Positions 16,057-24,702 of a stretch of 55,963 nucleotides of DNA are shown here, in pieces (the stretch's first letter is position 1; each line of letters starts with the position of its first letter). The translations under genes and the position numbers were made by a program. Origin of the DNA: a virus; the IMG/VR virus record IMGVR_UViG_3300035698_020076, positions 1 through 55,963 of that record. One strand, written 5' to 3'. Under the pieces are notes generated by a model. The model had not been told where the DNA came from, searched no databases, and worked only from the letters and a program-made list of their open reading frames with translations.

Positions 16057-16838
16057 TTTCTAGTAAAGTAAACCTAGTAGGTATAACAAAGCCTAGCTCT
16101 TATACAGGCTGCCTTACTCCTGCTGAACTAATCGCATGGGCAGCTCGTGTCTCTAATCCCAACAATCAAAATAATACGTCAACAGCTATTGGGCTTATTA
16201 AATATTTGATTAAACATGAACATTGGTCTCCGTTTGAGATAGTACATATTTCAATGGAAATAAATACAACACGGGACATTGCTCGACAAATTCTTCGGCA
16301 TCGTTCATTCTCTTTCCAAGAATACTCCCAGCGGTATGCTGACCCAACAGCTGATCTAAACTTCCATCCACGTGAAGCTCGACTTCAAGATAAAAAGAGC
16401 AAGCAAGCTTCGCATGAAACTGATGATAAGCGCCTGTTGGAGGATTGGGTTATACGTCAGATGGTAGTTATTAACAACGCTAAAGTCGCACATAATTGGG
16501 CTACAGAAAACGGAATTGCTAAAGAGCAGGCGCGTGCTGTGCTTCCAGAAGGTAATACGGAATCAGTTATAATTATGGCTGGCTCCCTCCGTAGTTGGGT
16601 ACATTATTGCCGACTGCGAATGAAGTGGGATACACAAAAAGAACATCGCATTGTTGCTGAACAAGCTTGGGAAGTTATTAAAGCTCATTTCCCAGATATT
16701 ACAGAAACCGTAGAACATATTGAATACATAGAGCAACTTAAAACTATTTTGTTTAAAACACTACAAACACATATTGAAACAGGTACATCACCTGAAGATA
16801 TAATAAAAGAATTGACCTCCCTGATTGAAAGAATTTAA
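16053..16838 (+). CDS. thyX: Flavin-dependent thymidylate synthase
   Basis: 261 residues. The ThyX motif RHRSFSFQEYSQR is at residues 82-94 (RHRxxSxxxxSxR), and HEHWSPFE near residue 55 is the conserved His-rich segment. The enzyme makes dTMP from dUMP using methylenetetrahydrofolate and FAD. It lies in a stop-start chain with nrdA and nrdB, so the block supplies deoxynucleotides for phage replication. Length is near the family norm. Confidence 0.95.
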   Translation: MISSKVNLVGITKPSSYTGCLTPAELIAWAARVSNPNNQNNTSTAIGLIKYLIKHEHWSPFEIVHISMEINTTRDIARQILRHRSFSFQEYSQRYADPTADLNFHPREARLQDKKSKQASHETDDKRLLEDWVIRQMVVINNAKVAHNWATENGIAKEQARAVLPEGNTESVIIMAGSLRSWVHYCRLRMKWDTQKEHRIVAEQAWEVIKAHFPDITETVEHIEYIEQLKTILFKTLQTHIETGTSPEDIIKELTSLIERI

Positions 16839-16841
16839 ATT

Positions 16842-17870
16842 ATGAGTAAAAGAGTATTAGTTACCGGAGGCGCCGGGTTTATTGCTGCGCATTTTATTGA
16901 AAACATTCTTAAGACAACAGATTGGGAAGTTGTAAGCCTTGATCGACTTGATTTTTCAGGCAATCTAAATAGGCTTCACGAAGCAGTATTATCTGCCCCT
17001 GAATCAGAGCGTAAGAGAGTAAAGATTGTTCATCACGATCTTAAAGCCGAGCTTAATCCCCAAATTCAACAAATGATTGGACCTATTGATATTGTTGCGC
17101 ATATTGCAGCAGGCTCTCATGTAGATCGATCTATCGATTATCCAATGGAATTTGTAATGGATAATGTTGTCGGGACAGGTAATATACTCGAGTTCGCTCG
17201 CCGGCAAAACAATCTTGAGAAGTTTATATACTTCTCTACAGATGAAATCTTTGGCCCTGCTCCTAATGGGATTAAGTATAAAGAAAACGATCGATATAAC
17301 TCTACAAACCCGTATTCAGCATCAAAAGCTGGGGGCGAAGAGCTTGTAGTAGCGTATGAAAATACGTATAAACTCCCGGCAATCATCACACATACGATGA
17401 ATGTATTTGGAGAACGTCAGCATCCAGAAAAATATATTCCAATGTGTATTAAGCGTACACGTGATGGTGAGTTGATATCTATTCACTCAGACCCAACTAA
17501 GACTCAAGCTGGGCAACGTCACTATATTCATGCAAAAGATGTTAGTAATGCCCTAATGTTCCTTCTCAATTTTGCTAAATACGACACGTTGCAACCTGAC
17601 TTTGGTGGTGCCAAGTGCCAGAAGTTTAATATTGTCGGGGCAACAGAATTAGATAATCTACAGTTAGCACAAATCATTGCTGACGCTCAAGGTAAAGAAC
17701 TGGTATACGAGATGGTGGATTTCCACTCTGCTCGTCCTGGACACGATTTACGATATGCTCTTGACGGTTCTAAAATGAAAAATATGGGCTGGGAACCGCA
17801 ACCCGTTGAAACAAGACTTCAAGAAGTTATTGATTGGACTTTAAATAACCCGCGTTGGTTACAGGATTGA
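16842..17870 (+). CDS. NAD-dependent sugar-nucleotide dehydratase/epimerase (RmlB-like)
   Basis: 342 residues. The N-terminal NAD site TGGAGFIAAHF is followed by the catalytic region YFSTDEIFG and the YSASK (Tyr-x3-Lys) pair, as in extended short-chain dehydrogenases. The STDEIFG context resembles dTDP-glucose 4,6-dehydratase. It starts three bases after thyX. Together with the second enzyme at 24699 and the glycosyltransferase at 25649 it could make a modified sugar for virion, DNA or cell-surface decoration (inference). Confidence 0.85.
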   Translation: MSKRVLVTGGAGFIAAHFIENILKTTDWEVVSLDRLDFSGNLNRLHEAVLSAPESERKRVKIVHHDLKAELNPQIQQMIGPIDIVAHIAAGSHVDRSIDYPMEFVMDNVVGTGNILEFARRQNNLEKFIYFSTDEIFGPAPNGIKYKENDRYNSTNPYSASKAGGEELVVAYENTYKLPAIITHTMNVFGERQHPEKYIPMCIKRTRDGELISIHSDPTKTQAGQRHYIHAKDVSNALMFLLNFAKYDTLQPDFGGAKCQKFNIVGATELDNLQLAQIIADAQGKELVYEMVDFHSARPGHDLRYALDGSKMKNMGWEPQPVETRLQEVIDWTLNNPRWLQD

Positions 17871-17874
17871 TAAA

Positions 17875-18024
17875 ATGAATATAACAGAATCAGATGTTGC
17901 TAAACTTTACCATGAGCTTTTTCCTCATGTTAATTATTGGGGACAATCGCGAGCCGTAAAGCAAAAGTATCGGGATGCTCTTAAAGCGGTACTGAAGTAT
18001 AAACAGGAATGTGAATGTAAATGA
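17875..18024 (+). CDS. Hypothetical protein, 49 aa
   Basis: A small ORF between the dehydratase and nrdA; its TGA overlaps the nrdA ATG. It begins MNITESDVAKLYHELFPHVN and is helical, ending ECECK. No family is recognised, but the exact coupling to nrdA supports it as a real gene. Confidence 0.65.
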   Translation: MNITESDVAKLYHELFPHVNYWGQSRAVKQKYRDALKAVLKYKQECECK

Positions 18025-20303
18025 TTATAAGCGTAATTAAGCGAGATGGTCGCAAAGAAGCTCTCGATATTGATAAGATTCACAAAGTTACAGAATGGGC
18101 ATGCGAAGGACTTGCTGGTGTTTCTGTAAGTGAAATAGAACTAGCAGCACATCTTCAGTTCTATAATAATATTAAAACTGAAGATATTCATGAAACATTA
18201 ATTAAAGCTGCAGCAGAACTGATTACAGAAGAAACACCTAACTATCAGTTTGCGGCTGGCCGTCTCATTAATTACCATCTTCGTAAAGAAGTATATAATA
18301 GCTTTACACCGACAACAGTATATCAGCACTGGATCAAAATTGCTAGAATAGGTTACTATGATCACCAACTTGAGAAGGATTATTCTGTAAAGGAATGGGG
18401 TATAATTGAAGGGTTTATCGACCACAACCGCGATAATAATCTCGCGTATGCAGGTATGGAGCAATTTCGTGGTAAGTATTTAATTAAAAATAGAGTAACC
18501 GGGCAAATATACGAAACCCCACAAATGACGTATATTCTAATAGCAATGACTCTTTTCTCTAATTACCCTAAAGAAACACGACTTAAATGGGTAAAGGATT
18601 TATACGATGCTTTATCTAATTTCGATATTAGTTTTCCTACACCTATTATGTCTGGTGTTCGTTCCTCATCCAGGCAGTTTAGCTCCTGTGTATTAATAGA
18701 GTCGGATGATGATCTCAACTCCATCATAGCAACATCAGGAGCTATCACAAAATACGTATCGCAAAAAGCTGGAATCGGGATTGGCGGTGGGAGAATTCGA
18801 GCCGGTGGAAGTGAAGTGAATGGGGGAATAGTAAGTCATACCGGTGTAATTCCATTCTGGAAAACATGGCATTCAGCTGTTAAATCCTGTAGTCAGGGCG
18901 GGGTCCGAGGTGGTGCAGCTACACTTCACTATCCTTTTTGGCACTTCGAAGTAGAAGACTTTCTAGTTCTTAAGAACAACAAGGGTACAGAAGAAAATCG
19001 TATTCGTGGGTTGGACTACTCTGTTCAGTTTAATAAAGTTATGTACGAGAGACTTCTATCTGGAGGAAATATCACTCTCTTTTCACCGAAAGATGTACCC
19101 GGGCTATATGAAGCTTTCTTTGTAGACGTAGATCTATTTCGTGAATTATATGAAAAATATGAACGCTCAAGAACAATTCGAAAAAAAGTTGTTCCGGCAG
19201 CTGAACTATTTGCATCCTTTATGCAAGAACGTAAAGACACAGGACGCATTTACCTCCAGAATGTAGATCACTGCAACGATCACGGCTCATTTATAAAAGA
19301 AAAAGCTCCTATTAGAATGAGTAATCTTTGCCAAGAGATCACCCTCCCTACAAAACCTCTCTATGACCTTAACGATGCCGCGGGTGAAATCAGTCTATGT
19401 ACATTAGCAGCTAATAACTGGGGTAGAATTAAGAAGCCATCTGACTTTGAAGTGCCATGTGCTTTAATAGTGAGAGCCTTAGATGCACTATTAGATTATC
19501 AAGCATACCCTGTAAAGGCCGCTGAGCTAAGCACTAAAAAACGTAGACCGCTTGGGGTAGGTATTATTAACTTTGCGTATTGGTTAGCTAAAAATGATTC
19601 AAATTATTCTAATCCTAACCTCGAAAAAATTCATGAATATGCAGAGGCATGGTCTTACTATCTCATTAAAGCATCTGTAGATCTAGCTGAGGAGTTTGGA
19701 GCGTGCCCTGGTAATCTAGATACACATTATAGTAATGGTACCTTTCCTAAGGATACATACAAAAAAGAAGTTGATTCTTTAGTGAAACCAGTATATAAGA
19801 TGGATTGGGCAACTTTAAAGATAAAGGCTAAAAAGTTTGGTATTCGTAACTCAACTCTCATGGCCCTTATGCCAAGTGAAACATCCGCTCAAATCTCAAA
19901 CGCTACTAATGGTATTGAACCGCCTCGTAGCCTGGTGTCGTTTAAACAATCAAAAGATGGCGTGTTAAAACAAGTTGTACCTGAGATCTATAAGCTCAAG
20001 AATAAGTATGAACTACTCTGGGATCAAGAGTCTCCAGAGGGGTACCTGTCAATAATGGCCGTACTTCAGAAGTTTATTGATCAATCTATCTCTACAAATA
20101 CTTCGTATAATCCTAAGTTTTACCCTGATGGTAAAATTCCAATGTCTGAACTACTTCAACATTTAATTTACTGTTACAAATACGGGATAAAAACTCTATA
20201 CTACTTCAACACTATGGATGGAGCTGGAGAAATTGATATTCATGAAGAACTCATGCAGGTAGATATTGGAGATAATGAAGGTTGTGATAGTTGCGAAATA
20301 TAA
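18021..20303 (+). CDS. nrdA: Class Ia ribonucleoside-diphosphate reductase, alpha subunit
   Basis: 760 residues. An ATP-cone lies at about residues 1-90 (VIKRDGRKEALDIDKI). Active-site residues follow: C223 (FSSCVL), N435-L-C437-Q-E439, and C460 (SLCTLAANN), corresponding to E. coli C225, N437/C439/E441 and C462. The C-terminal redox pair is GCDSCE. It reduces NDPs to dNDPs with the nrdB product and the glutaredoxin at 24198. It is full length and overlaps the small gene upstream by four bases. Confidence 0.97.
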   Translation: MIISVIKRDGRKEALDIDKIHKVTEWACEGLAGVSVSEIELAAHLQFYNNIKTEDIHETLIKAAAELITEETPNYQFAAGRLINYHLRKEVYNSFTPTTVYQHWIKIARIGYYDHQLEKDYSVKEWGIIEGFIDHNRDNNLAYAGMEQFRGKYLIKNRVTGQIYETPQMTYILIAMTLFSNYPKETRLKWVKDLYDALSNFDISFPTPIMSGVRSSSRQFSSCVLIESDDDLNSIIATSGAITKYVSQKAGIGIGGGRIRAGGSEVNGGIVSHTGVIPFWKTWHSAVKSCSQGGVRGGAATLHYPFWHFEVEDFLVLKNNKGTEENRIRGLDYSVQFNKVMYERLLSGGNITLFSPKDVPGLYEAFFVDVDLFRELYEKYERSRTIRKKVVPAAELFASFMQERKDTGRIYLQNVDHCNDHGSFIKEKAPIRMSNLCQEITLPTKPLYDLNDAAGEISLCTLAANNWGRIKKPSDFEVPCALIVRALDALLDYQAYPVKAAELSTKKRRPLGVGIINFAYWLAKNDSNYSNPNLEKIHEYAEAWSYYLIKASVDLAEEFGACPGNLDTHYSNGTFPKDTYKKEVDSLVKPVYKMDWATLKIKAKKFGIRNSTLMALMPSETSAQISNATNGIEPPRSLVSFKQSKDGVLKQVVPEIYKLKNKYELLWDQESPEGYLSIMAVLQKFIDQSISTNTSYNPKFYPDGKIPMSELLQHLIYCYKYGIKTLYYFNTMDGAGEIDIHEELMQVDIGDNEGCDSCEI

Positions 20304-20311
20304 TTCAAAAT

Positions 20312-20497
20312 ATGATGGATGATATAGAATCTTTAGAAAATCCATACCATATAAGATGGCAATATGATCAGCATGATATTTACGAAGATGCTAAAGAAGC
20401 CGCATCTGATATTCTAAGAACTTATTTGGAGAATACACCATGTACGATGAAGAACCAGAGTTCCACGAAGGCCGTAGAGGTAAAAGACGTAGATTAA
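20312..20497 (+). CDS. Hypothetical protein, 61 aa
   Basis: I chose ATG 20312 (MMDDIESLENPYHIR); a TTG start at 20291 would lie in the nrdA end. Its 3' end overlaps the next gene by 58 bases, which is unusual, and there is no clear ribosome binding site. The acidic helical content looks genuine, but confidence is limited. Confidence 0.45.
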   Translation: MMDDIESLENPYHIRWQYDQHDIYEDAKEAASDILRTYLENTPCTMKNQSSTKAVEVKDVD

Positions 20498-20727
20498 CTA
20501 CAAATAAGATTGAACGTCAAAAACGAATTGCAAAATCCCACGGGCTCTCAATTAATACTCCTCACCGTTTTGCAAAACATCACGCCACAAACTGCGGGCA
20601 AACACGATGTGTAATGTGTGGGAATCCTAGGTGTATATGGGGTGAAAAAACCTTACAAGAAAAAATATTTGAAACACAAGAAAGTATAATAGAGTCATGG
20701 GCTGTGAAGTATGCAAAAGAAACATAA
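20440..20727 (+). CDS. Conserved zinc-ribbon-like phage protein, 95 aa
   Basis: TTGGAGA precedes ATG 20440. The N-terminus is basic (GRRGKRRRLTTNKIERQKR). The centre has CGQTRCVMCGNPRC followed by IWGEKTLQEKIF, a Cys-rich knuckle plus a conserved NPR..GE..QE stretch seen in many phages. It probably binds zinc; its role is unknown. It is located between nrdA and nrdB. Confidence 0.75.
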   Translation: MYDEEPEFHEGRRGKRRRLTTNKIERQKRIAKSHGLSINTPHRFAKHHATNCGQTRCVMCGNPRCIWGEKTLQEKIFETQESIIESWAVKYAKET

Positions 20728-20915
20728 CTACAATAGGTGTTTTTGCTAGTCAAGTTACACCTATATCTTTTAACCAGTTTCAAGAGTGTATTGATAATTG
20801 GGCAGAACCGATATCGACGCTGCTTCTTACTCAGGAATTGAATCCTGAACAAGAAAATCTCTCAAAATGTACTTTTTTTGAAAATGGTGAATATAAAAGG
20901 TTTATTAATAAATGA
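20697..20915 (+). CDS. Hypothetical protein, 72 aa
   Basis: Overlaps the zinc-ribbon gene by 31 bases and overlaps the next ATG by four. It has an early CxxC (MGCEVCK) and is otherwise a small soluble protein. Chain position supports it; the family is unknown. Confidence 0.5.
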   Translation: MGCEVCKRNITTIGVFASQVTPISFNQFQECIDNWAEPISTLLLTQELNPEQENLSKCTFFENGEYKRFINK

Positions 20916-21100
20916 CTGAAGTAAAAGAGGGTGATTATATAAACATAGATAATGACAAATGGGAAGATTTTAAAAAAGACTACTATGTCCATAGAGCTAT
21001 ATATAGAGAAGATACAACCGCTGTGTCGCTTGTGTTAGAATATAAAGATGAAATTATAAGATGCACAGTAGCAAAAAATCAGATTGTGAAAGTTAAATAA
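20912..21100 (+). CDS. Hypothetical beta-rich protein, 62 aa
   Basis: Linked by ATGA overlap upstream and TAATG overlap to nrdB downstream. The pattern VKEGDYINIDNDKWEDFKK followed by short strands suggests a small SH3-like barrel. No family is assigned. Confidence 0.6.
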   Translation: MTEVKEGDYINIDNDKWEDFKKDYYVHRAIYREDTTAVSLVLEYKDEIIRCTVAKNQIVKVK

Positions 21101-22209
21101 TGTCAGTATTTTCAACAACAAATAAAAAGAGTCACGTAGATAGAACTATTTTCTTTGATGAGCCGGTAGATATTGCTCGTTATGATAAAGTGAAATACAG
21201 TCAATTTGAAAAACTGACTGAGCAACAACTATCCTACTTCTGGCGCCCTGAAGAAATTGATGTATCACGAGACTCGAAAGATTTTAGAGGCTCTCTGACC
21301 AAACATGAACAATTTATCTACACGTCAAATCTTAAAAGACAGACCCTTCTTGATTCTGTACAGGGCCGGGCTCCTTCCCTTGCTTTCCTTCCTATATGTT
21401 CGCTCCCTGAAGTGGAAAACTGGATCCAGGCATGGGCGTTTTTTGAGACGATCCACTCTAGAGCTTACACGCACATCATTCGTAATGTGTATACTGATCC
21501 GAGCAAGATATTCGACGAACTCCTCGATATTAAAGAAATTGTAGATTGTGCCGAGGACATCAGTAAGTACTACGATGATTTAATAGACTGGAATGTTATG
21601 AGATATAATAATTCTTCGGTATCAAACACGCCACCATATAATGTATATGAACACAAAAAAGCTTTATGGAGATGTCTAAATGCTGTTAATGCTCTTGAAG
21701 GTGTTAGATTTTACGTTTCCTTTGCTTGTTCTTGGAATTTTGCTGAGCTCAAAAAGATGGAAGGCAACGCGAAGATAATAAAACTTATCGCTCGTGATGA
21801 AAACCTTCACCTCGCAGCCACTCAACAGTTAATTAAACTACTTCCTAAAGACGATAAAGACTTTGCAAAAATTGCAAAAGAGCTTGAGGATGAATGTATT
21901 CAAATCTTTATGGATGTAGTTAATCAAGAAAAGGCTTGGGCTCACTATCTGTTTAAAGATGGCTCCATGATTGGCTTGAACGAAAAGCTACTATGTGATT
22001 ACGTTGAATGGATCGCCAAGAAGAGAATGGCTGCAGTAGGACTACCTTCAACGTTTGCAGGAGGCTCAAACCCCCTCCCATGGACTCAAAAATGGATCGC
22101 CGGATCAGATGTTCAAGTCGCGCCTCAACAAACTCAAATTAGTTCATATGTGATAGGTGCTGTGAAACAAGATGTAGATAGTGATACTTTTAAAGGTTTC
22201 ACTCTTTAA
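21100..22209 (+). CDS. nrdB: Class Ia ribonucleoside-diphosphate reductase, beta subunit
   Basis: 369 residues. Iron ligands D85 (QTLLDS), E116 and H119 (FFETIHS) and the radical tyrosine Y123 (RAYTHII) are present, and DENLHLA carries later ligands. The C-terminal peptide (DSDTFKGFTL) would dock on NrdA. It generates the tyrosyl radical needed for ribonucleotide reduction. It is separated from nrdA by four small ORFs and followed immediately by a homing endonuclease gene. Confidence 0.97.
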   Translation: MSVFSTTNKKSHVDRTIFFDEPVDIARYDKVKYSQFEKLTEQQLSYFWRPEEIDVSRDSKDFRGSLTKHEQFIYTSNLKRQTLLDSVQGRAPSLAFLPICSLPEVENWIQAWAFFETIHSRAYTHIIRNVYTDPSKIFDELLDIKEIVDCAEDISKYYDDLIDWNVMRYNNSSVSNTPPYNVYEHKKALWRCLNAVNALEGVRFYVSFACSWNFAELKKMEGNAKIIKLIARDENLHLAATQQLIKLLPKDDKDFAKIAKELEDECIQIFMDVVNQEKAWAHYLFKDGSMIGLNEKLLCDYVEWIAKKRMAAVGLPSTFAGGSNPLPWTQKWIAGSDVQVAPQQTQISSYVIGAVKQDVDSDTFKGFTL

Positions 22210-22211
22210 AT

Positions 22212-23324
22212 ATGCTATATGTACCAGAAATTGAAGAGTGTATTGCTTTTGCAACTAAGTTAGGGGCGAAACGTATAATTGAAATTCCTATTATTTCAAA
22301 TAATTCTTCAAAATTATTTAATTGTCATAGTAATTGTAAACTAAATCCAGTTAGGGGGGTTTATTTCACTAGAGATTCACATGGAATACTTCATGCTTTT
22401 AGTCATTCAGTTTTAAAAACAAATGATGGGTTGAGAGATATAACACCGGTTTTAGATAATAGAAAATATAATATTTTCAGTTATGGTGGAAATATTAAAA
22501 CAAATATTCAACACTTTACATATGTAGAAGATACAGTCTTTATAAATAGGAAAGAACAGGAGACAGAATTAATGTACTATATTTATGGTTTAATAGATCC
22601 TAGAACTAATACCCCTTTCTATATCGGCAAGGGAAAAGATAATAGATGTTTACAGTATTTTACGGAGAGTGCTTTAAAGAATGAAGGTAATACAAAAAAA
22701 ACTGCAAAAATTAAAAAACTTAAAAAATTAGGTTATGAACCACATATTGAATTTTATGCTCAAAATATAGAAGATGAAGATTTAGCATATGAAATAGAAG
22801 TTGCGTTTATAAAGAAATACGGGAGAATCGGTATCGATGATTGCGGGGTATTAACAAATGTGACCTTAGGTGGGAATACCCCACCTAACCATAAAGGAAA
22901 AACGTATGAACAGATTTATGGTATTGAACAAGGTGAAATTCAAAAACAAAATAGACATAATCTTCAAATAACAGCTGGCGGGTGGTTCAAAGGGCATACA
23001 CATAGTGAAGAGATGAAGGCAAATCATAGTAAACGTTTTAGTGGTAAAAATAATCCTAGGTATGGTGTTAAAGTTGCTGGGACTGAAACTGCTAAAAAGA
23101 TTAGTATAGCAAATAAAGGAAAAAAACGGCCAGGTATGAGTTATGCAGTTAATCTAATTAATACACATACCCGAGAAAAGCATAATATGCTTTATAGCGA
23201 GGTATCAAGTTTTTGTAAAGCTAATAATTTAAGCTTCGGTACGCTTCAAAAACAATTGTATAAAAATTCACCAATAAGTAAAAGAGGTAAAACTAAAGGA
23301 TGGAAAATACAAAGAGATGTATAA
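22212..23324 (+). CDS. GIY-YIG homing endonuclease with an extra N-terminal domain
   Basis: 370 residues starting two bases after nrdB. The GIY-YIG core begins near residue 121 (YYIYGLIDPRTNTPFYIGKG). It is followed by NUMOD-like DNA-binding segments, including FKGHTHSEEMKANHSKRF and GKNNPRYG. The first 115 residues are a separate domain with Cys/His content (LFNCHSNCKLNP) that I do not recognise. Free-standing endonucleases of this type spread themselves by cutting related phage genomes beside conserved genes such as nrdB. Codon use is more AT-rich than in nrdB, consistent with mobility. Confidence 0.8.
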   Translation: MLYVPEIEECIAFATKLGAKRIIEIPIISNNSSKLFNCHSNCKLNPVRGVYFTRDSHGILHAFSHSVLKTNDGLRDITPVLDNRKYNIFSYGGNIKTNIQHFTYVEDTVFINRKEQETELMYYIYGLIDPRTNTPFYIGKGKDNRCLQYFTESALKNEGNTKKTAKIKKLKKLGYEPHIEFYAQNIEDEDLAYEIEVAFIKKYGRIGIDDCGVLTNVTLGGNTPPNHKGKTYEQIYGIEQGEIQKQNRHNLQITAGGWFKGHTHSEEMKANHSKRFSGKNNPRYGVKVAGTETAKKISIANKGKKRPGMSYAVNLINTHTREKHNMLYSEVSSFCKANNLSFGTLQKQLYKNSPISKRGKTKGWKIQRDV

Positions 23325-23340
23325 GGAAGGATTAATATAA

Positions 23341-23490
23341 ATGAAATGGACTGAATGCCATAGTTGCGGGTCTGAATACCGAGTAGTATCTGACTCGGAT
23401 GCTCTTATCGAGTTTTGCCCTTACTGCGGGGACTCCATAGAGCATGAAGAAGAAATAGAAGATTATTATGAGGAAAATATAGAAGAATAA
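23341..23490 (+). CDS. Small zinc-ribbon protein, 49 aa
   Basis: Has CHSCG near the start and CPYCGD near residue 26, a four-Cys zinc ribbon, then a very acidic tail. AAGGA precedes it, and its stop overlaps the next ATG. The role is unknown. Confidence 0.7.
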   Translation: MKWTECHSCGSEYRVVSDSDALIEFCPYCGDSIEHEEEIEDYYEENIEE

Positions 23491-23912
23491 TGTGGATATT
23501 TAAGGAAAAAGAGTTTATAACAAGTGATATACCCGATGGCGCTGTAGGGTTTGTTTACTGTATAACTAATCCATCCGGGGATAAGTATATTGGGCAGAAG
23601 AGATTTTGGAAACCAAAAGTACTCAAACCTCTTAAAGGAAAAACACGCAAACGTAGATCAATCATCGAAAGTGATTGGCAAACTTACGTAGGATCCTCTA
23701 AACTAGTTCAAGAGCAAGTAGCTGAGCTAGGATTAGAAAACTTTAAGAGAGAGATCTTAGAAATTTGTTATTCTAAAGGAATGCTATCCTATACAGAAGC
23801 TAAGATGCAATTTGACCTAGGCGTGCTATTCGATGAGAATTACCTTAATGGAATAATCCAAACACGCGTAAATAAGAAACATATTATCAATACTAAACCG
23901 AATGATAAATAA
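23490..23912 (+). CDS. GIY-YIG-fold protein conserved in T4-like phages
   Basis: 140 residues. GFVYCITNPSGDKYIGQKRFW matches the GIY...YIG core, followed by WQTYVGSS and FKREILEIC. No NUMOD tail is present. From memory this short version recurs in T4-like phages beside the same neighbours, so it looks like a resident nuclease rather than a recent homing gene. The substrate is unknown. Confidence 0.75.
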   Translation: MWIFKEKEFITSDIPDGAVGFVYCITNPSGDKYIGQKRFWKPKVLKPLKGKTRKRRSIIESDWQTYVGSSKLVQEQVAELGLENFKREILEICYSKGMLSYTEAKMQFDLGVLFDENYLNGIIQTRVNKKHIINTKPNDK

Positions 23913-23923
23913 GGAAATATATA

Positions 23924-24205
23924 ATGGGAAAGAAGAAAAGCCGTACTACATACTCATCAAAAGGTGAGCGTAGAAACGTAGCAAAAGACATTCTTAAACT
24001 AGTTAAGAACACCACGTCTGCTTTTGATAAGCATGCTAATAAGGTGATCGCTTGGCAGCTCGGAAAAAATCCTTGGATAACCGTGAAGAACCCTGCAGAT
24101 GGCACAAATCGACCATATCTAAAGGTCCGCGCGAATGATATTATGGGAGACCCTAAACGACGCGGTGCTAATCTCTTTAACAGAAAAGGCCCTGAAAATG
24201 AATAA
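23924..24205 (+). CDS. Conserved basic phage protein, 93 aa
   Basis: AAGGAAATATATA precedes the ATG. It starts MGKKKSRTTYSSKGERRNVA and contains WQLGKNPWITVKNP, a pattern typical of a small conserved protein of T4-like phages. It is basic, probably a nucleic-acid binder. It overlaps the glutaredoxin gene by eight bases. Confidence 0.7.
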   Translation: MGKKKSRTTYSSKGERRNVAKDILKLVKNTTSAFDKHANKVIAWQLGKNPWITVKNPADGTNRPYLKVRANDIMGDPKRRGANLFNRKGPENE

Positions 24206-24446
24206 CGTTATAATTTATACAAAAGAAAATTGCCCTTCATGTGTAAGGGCAAAGCAACTGTTAAATATGAAGTCGGTTCCATTTATTGAGAATGTGATTG
24301 GTCGTGATCTCCTACGTGAAGATTTCATGGCAACTTTCCCCGAGGTACAAACAGTACCTCTTATTATTATTGACGAACAGAAGGTACATGGTTATGAAGC
24401 ACTCCGAGAATATTTCGACAGTCAGCCCCAGTTTCTCAAAGGATAA
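24198..24446 (+). CDS. Glutaredoxin
   Basis: 82 residues from ATG 24198. The redox motif C12-P-S-C15 follows the first strand (VIIYTKEN), and the TVPLIII cis-Pro loop and GYEALREYF helix complete the thioredoxin fold. It is the likely electron donor for the NrdA/NrdB reductase encoded upstream. The start agrees with family length. Confidence 0.93.
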   Translation: MNNVIIYTKENCPSCVRAKQLLNMKSVPFIENVIGRDLLREDFMATFPEVQTVPLIIIDEQKVHGYEALREYFDSQPQFLKG

Positions 24447-24702
24447 ACTACAGCAGCATCTCAGAGATTTTATCGCTGAAGTTACGTTTACAAAGAAAGA
24501 TGGTACAGAGCGCGTAATGCTATGTACACTTAAAGCTGATATTCTTAATGATGGTGTAACATATGAGAAAAAAACTGACCGAGTAAAGAAAGAAAATCCT
24601 AACGTATTACCCGTTTGGGATGTTGAAGCTCAAGGTTTTCGCTCAATTAACATTGACACTGTTACAAAAGTCTCACCTCCTATTTTAGAAGATCTTACAT
24701 GA
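24394..24702 (+). CDS. Conserved hypothetical protein (SH3-like), 102 aa
   Basis: I chose ATG 24394 because AGAAGG lies about eight bases upstream, although it overlaps the glutaredoxin gene by 53 bases. The segment VTFTKKDGTERVMLCTLKAD followed by PVWDVEAQGFRSI is a pattern conserved in T4-like phages. The function is unknown. Confidence 0.7.
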   Translation: MKHSENISTVSPSFSKDKLQQHLRDFIAEVTFTKKDGTERVMLCTLKADILNDGVTYEKKTDRVKKENPNVLPVWDVEAQGFRSINIDTVTKVSPPILEDLT

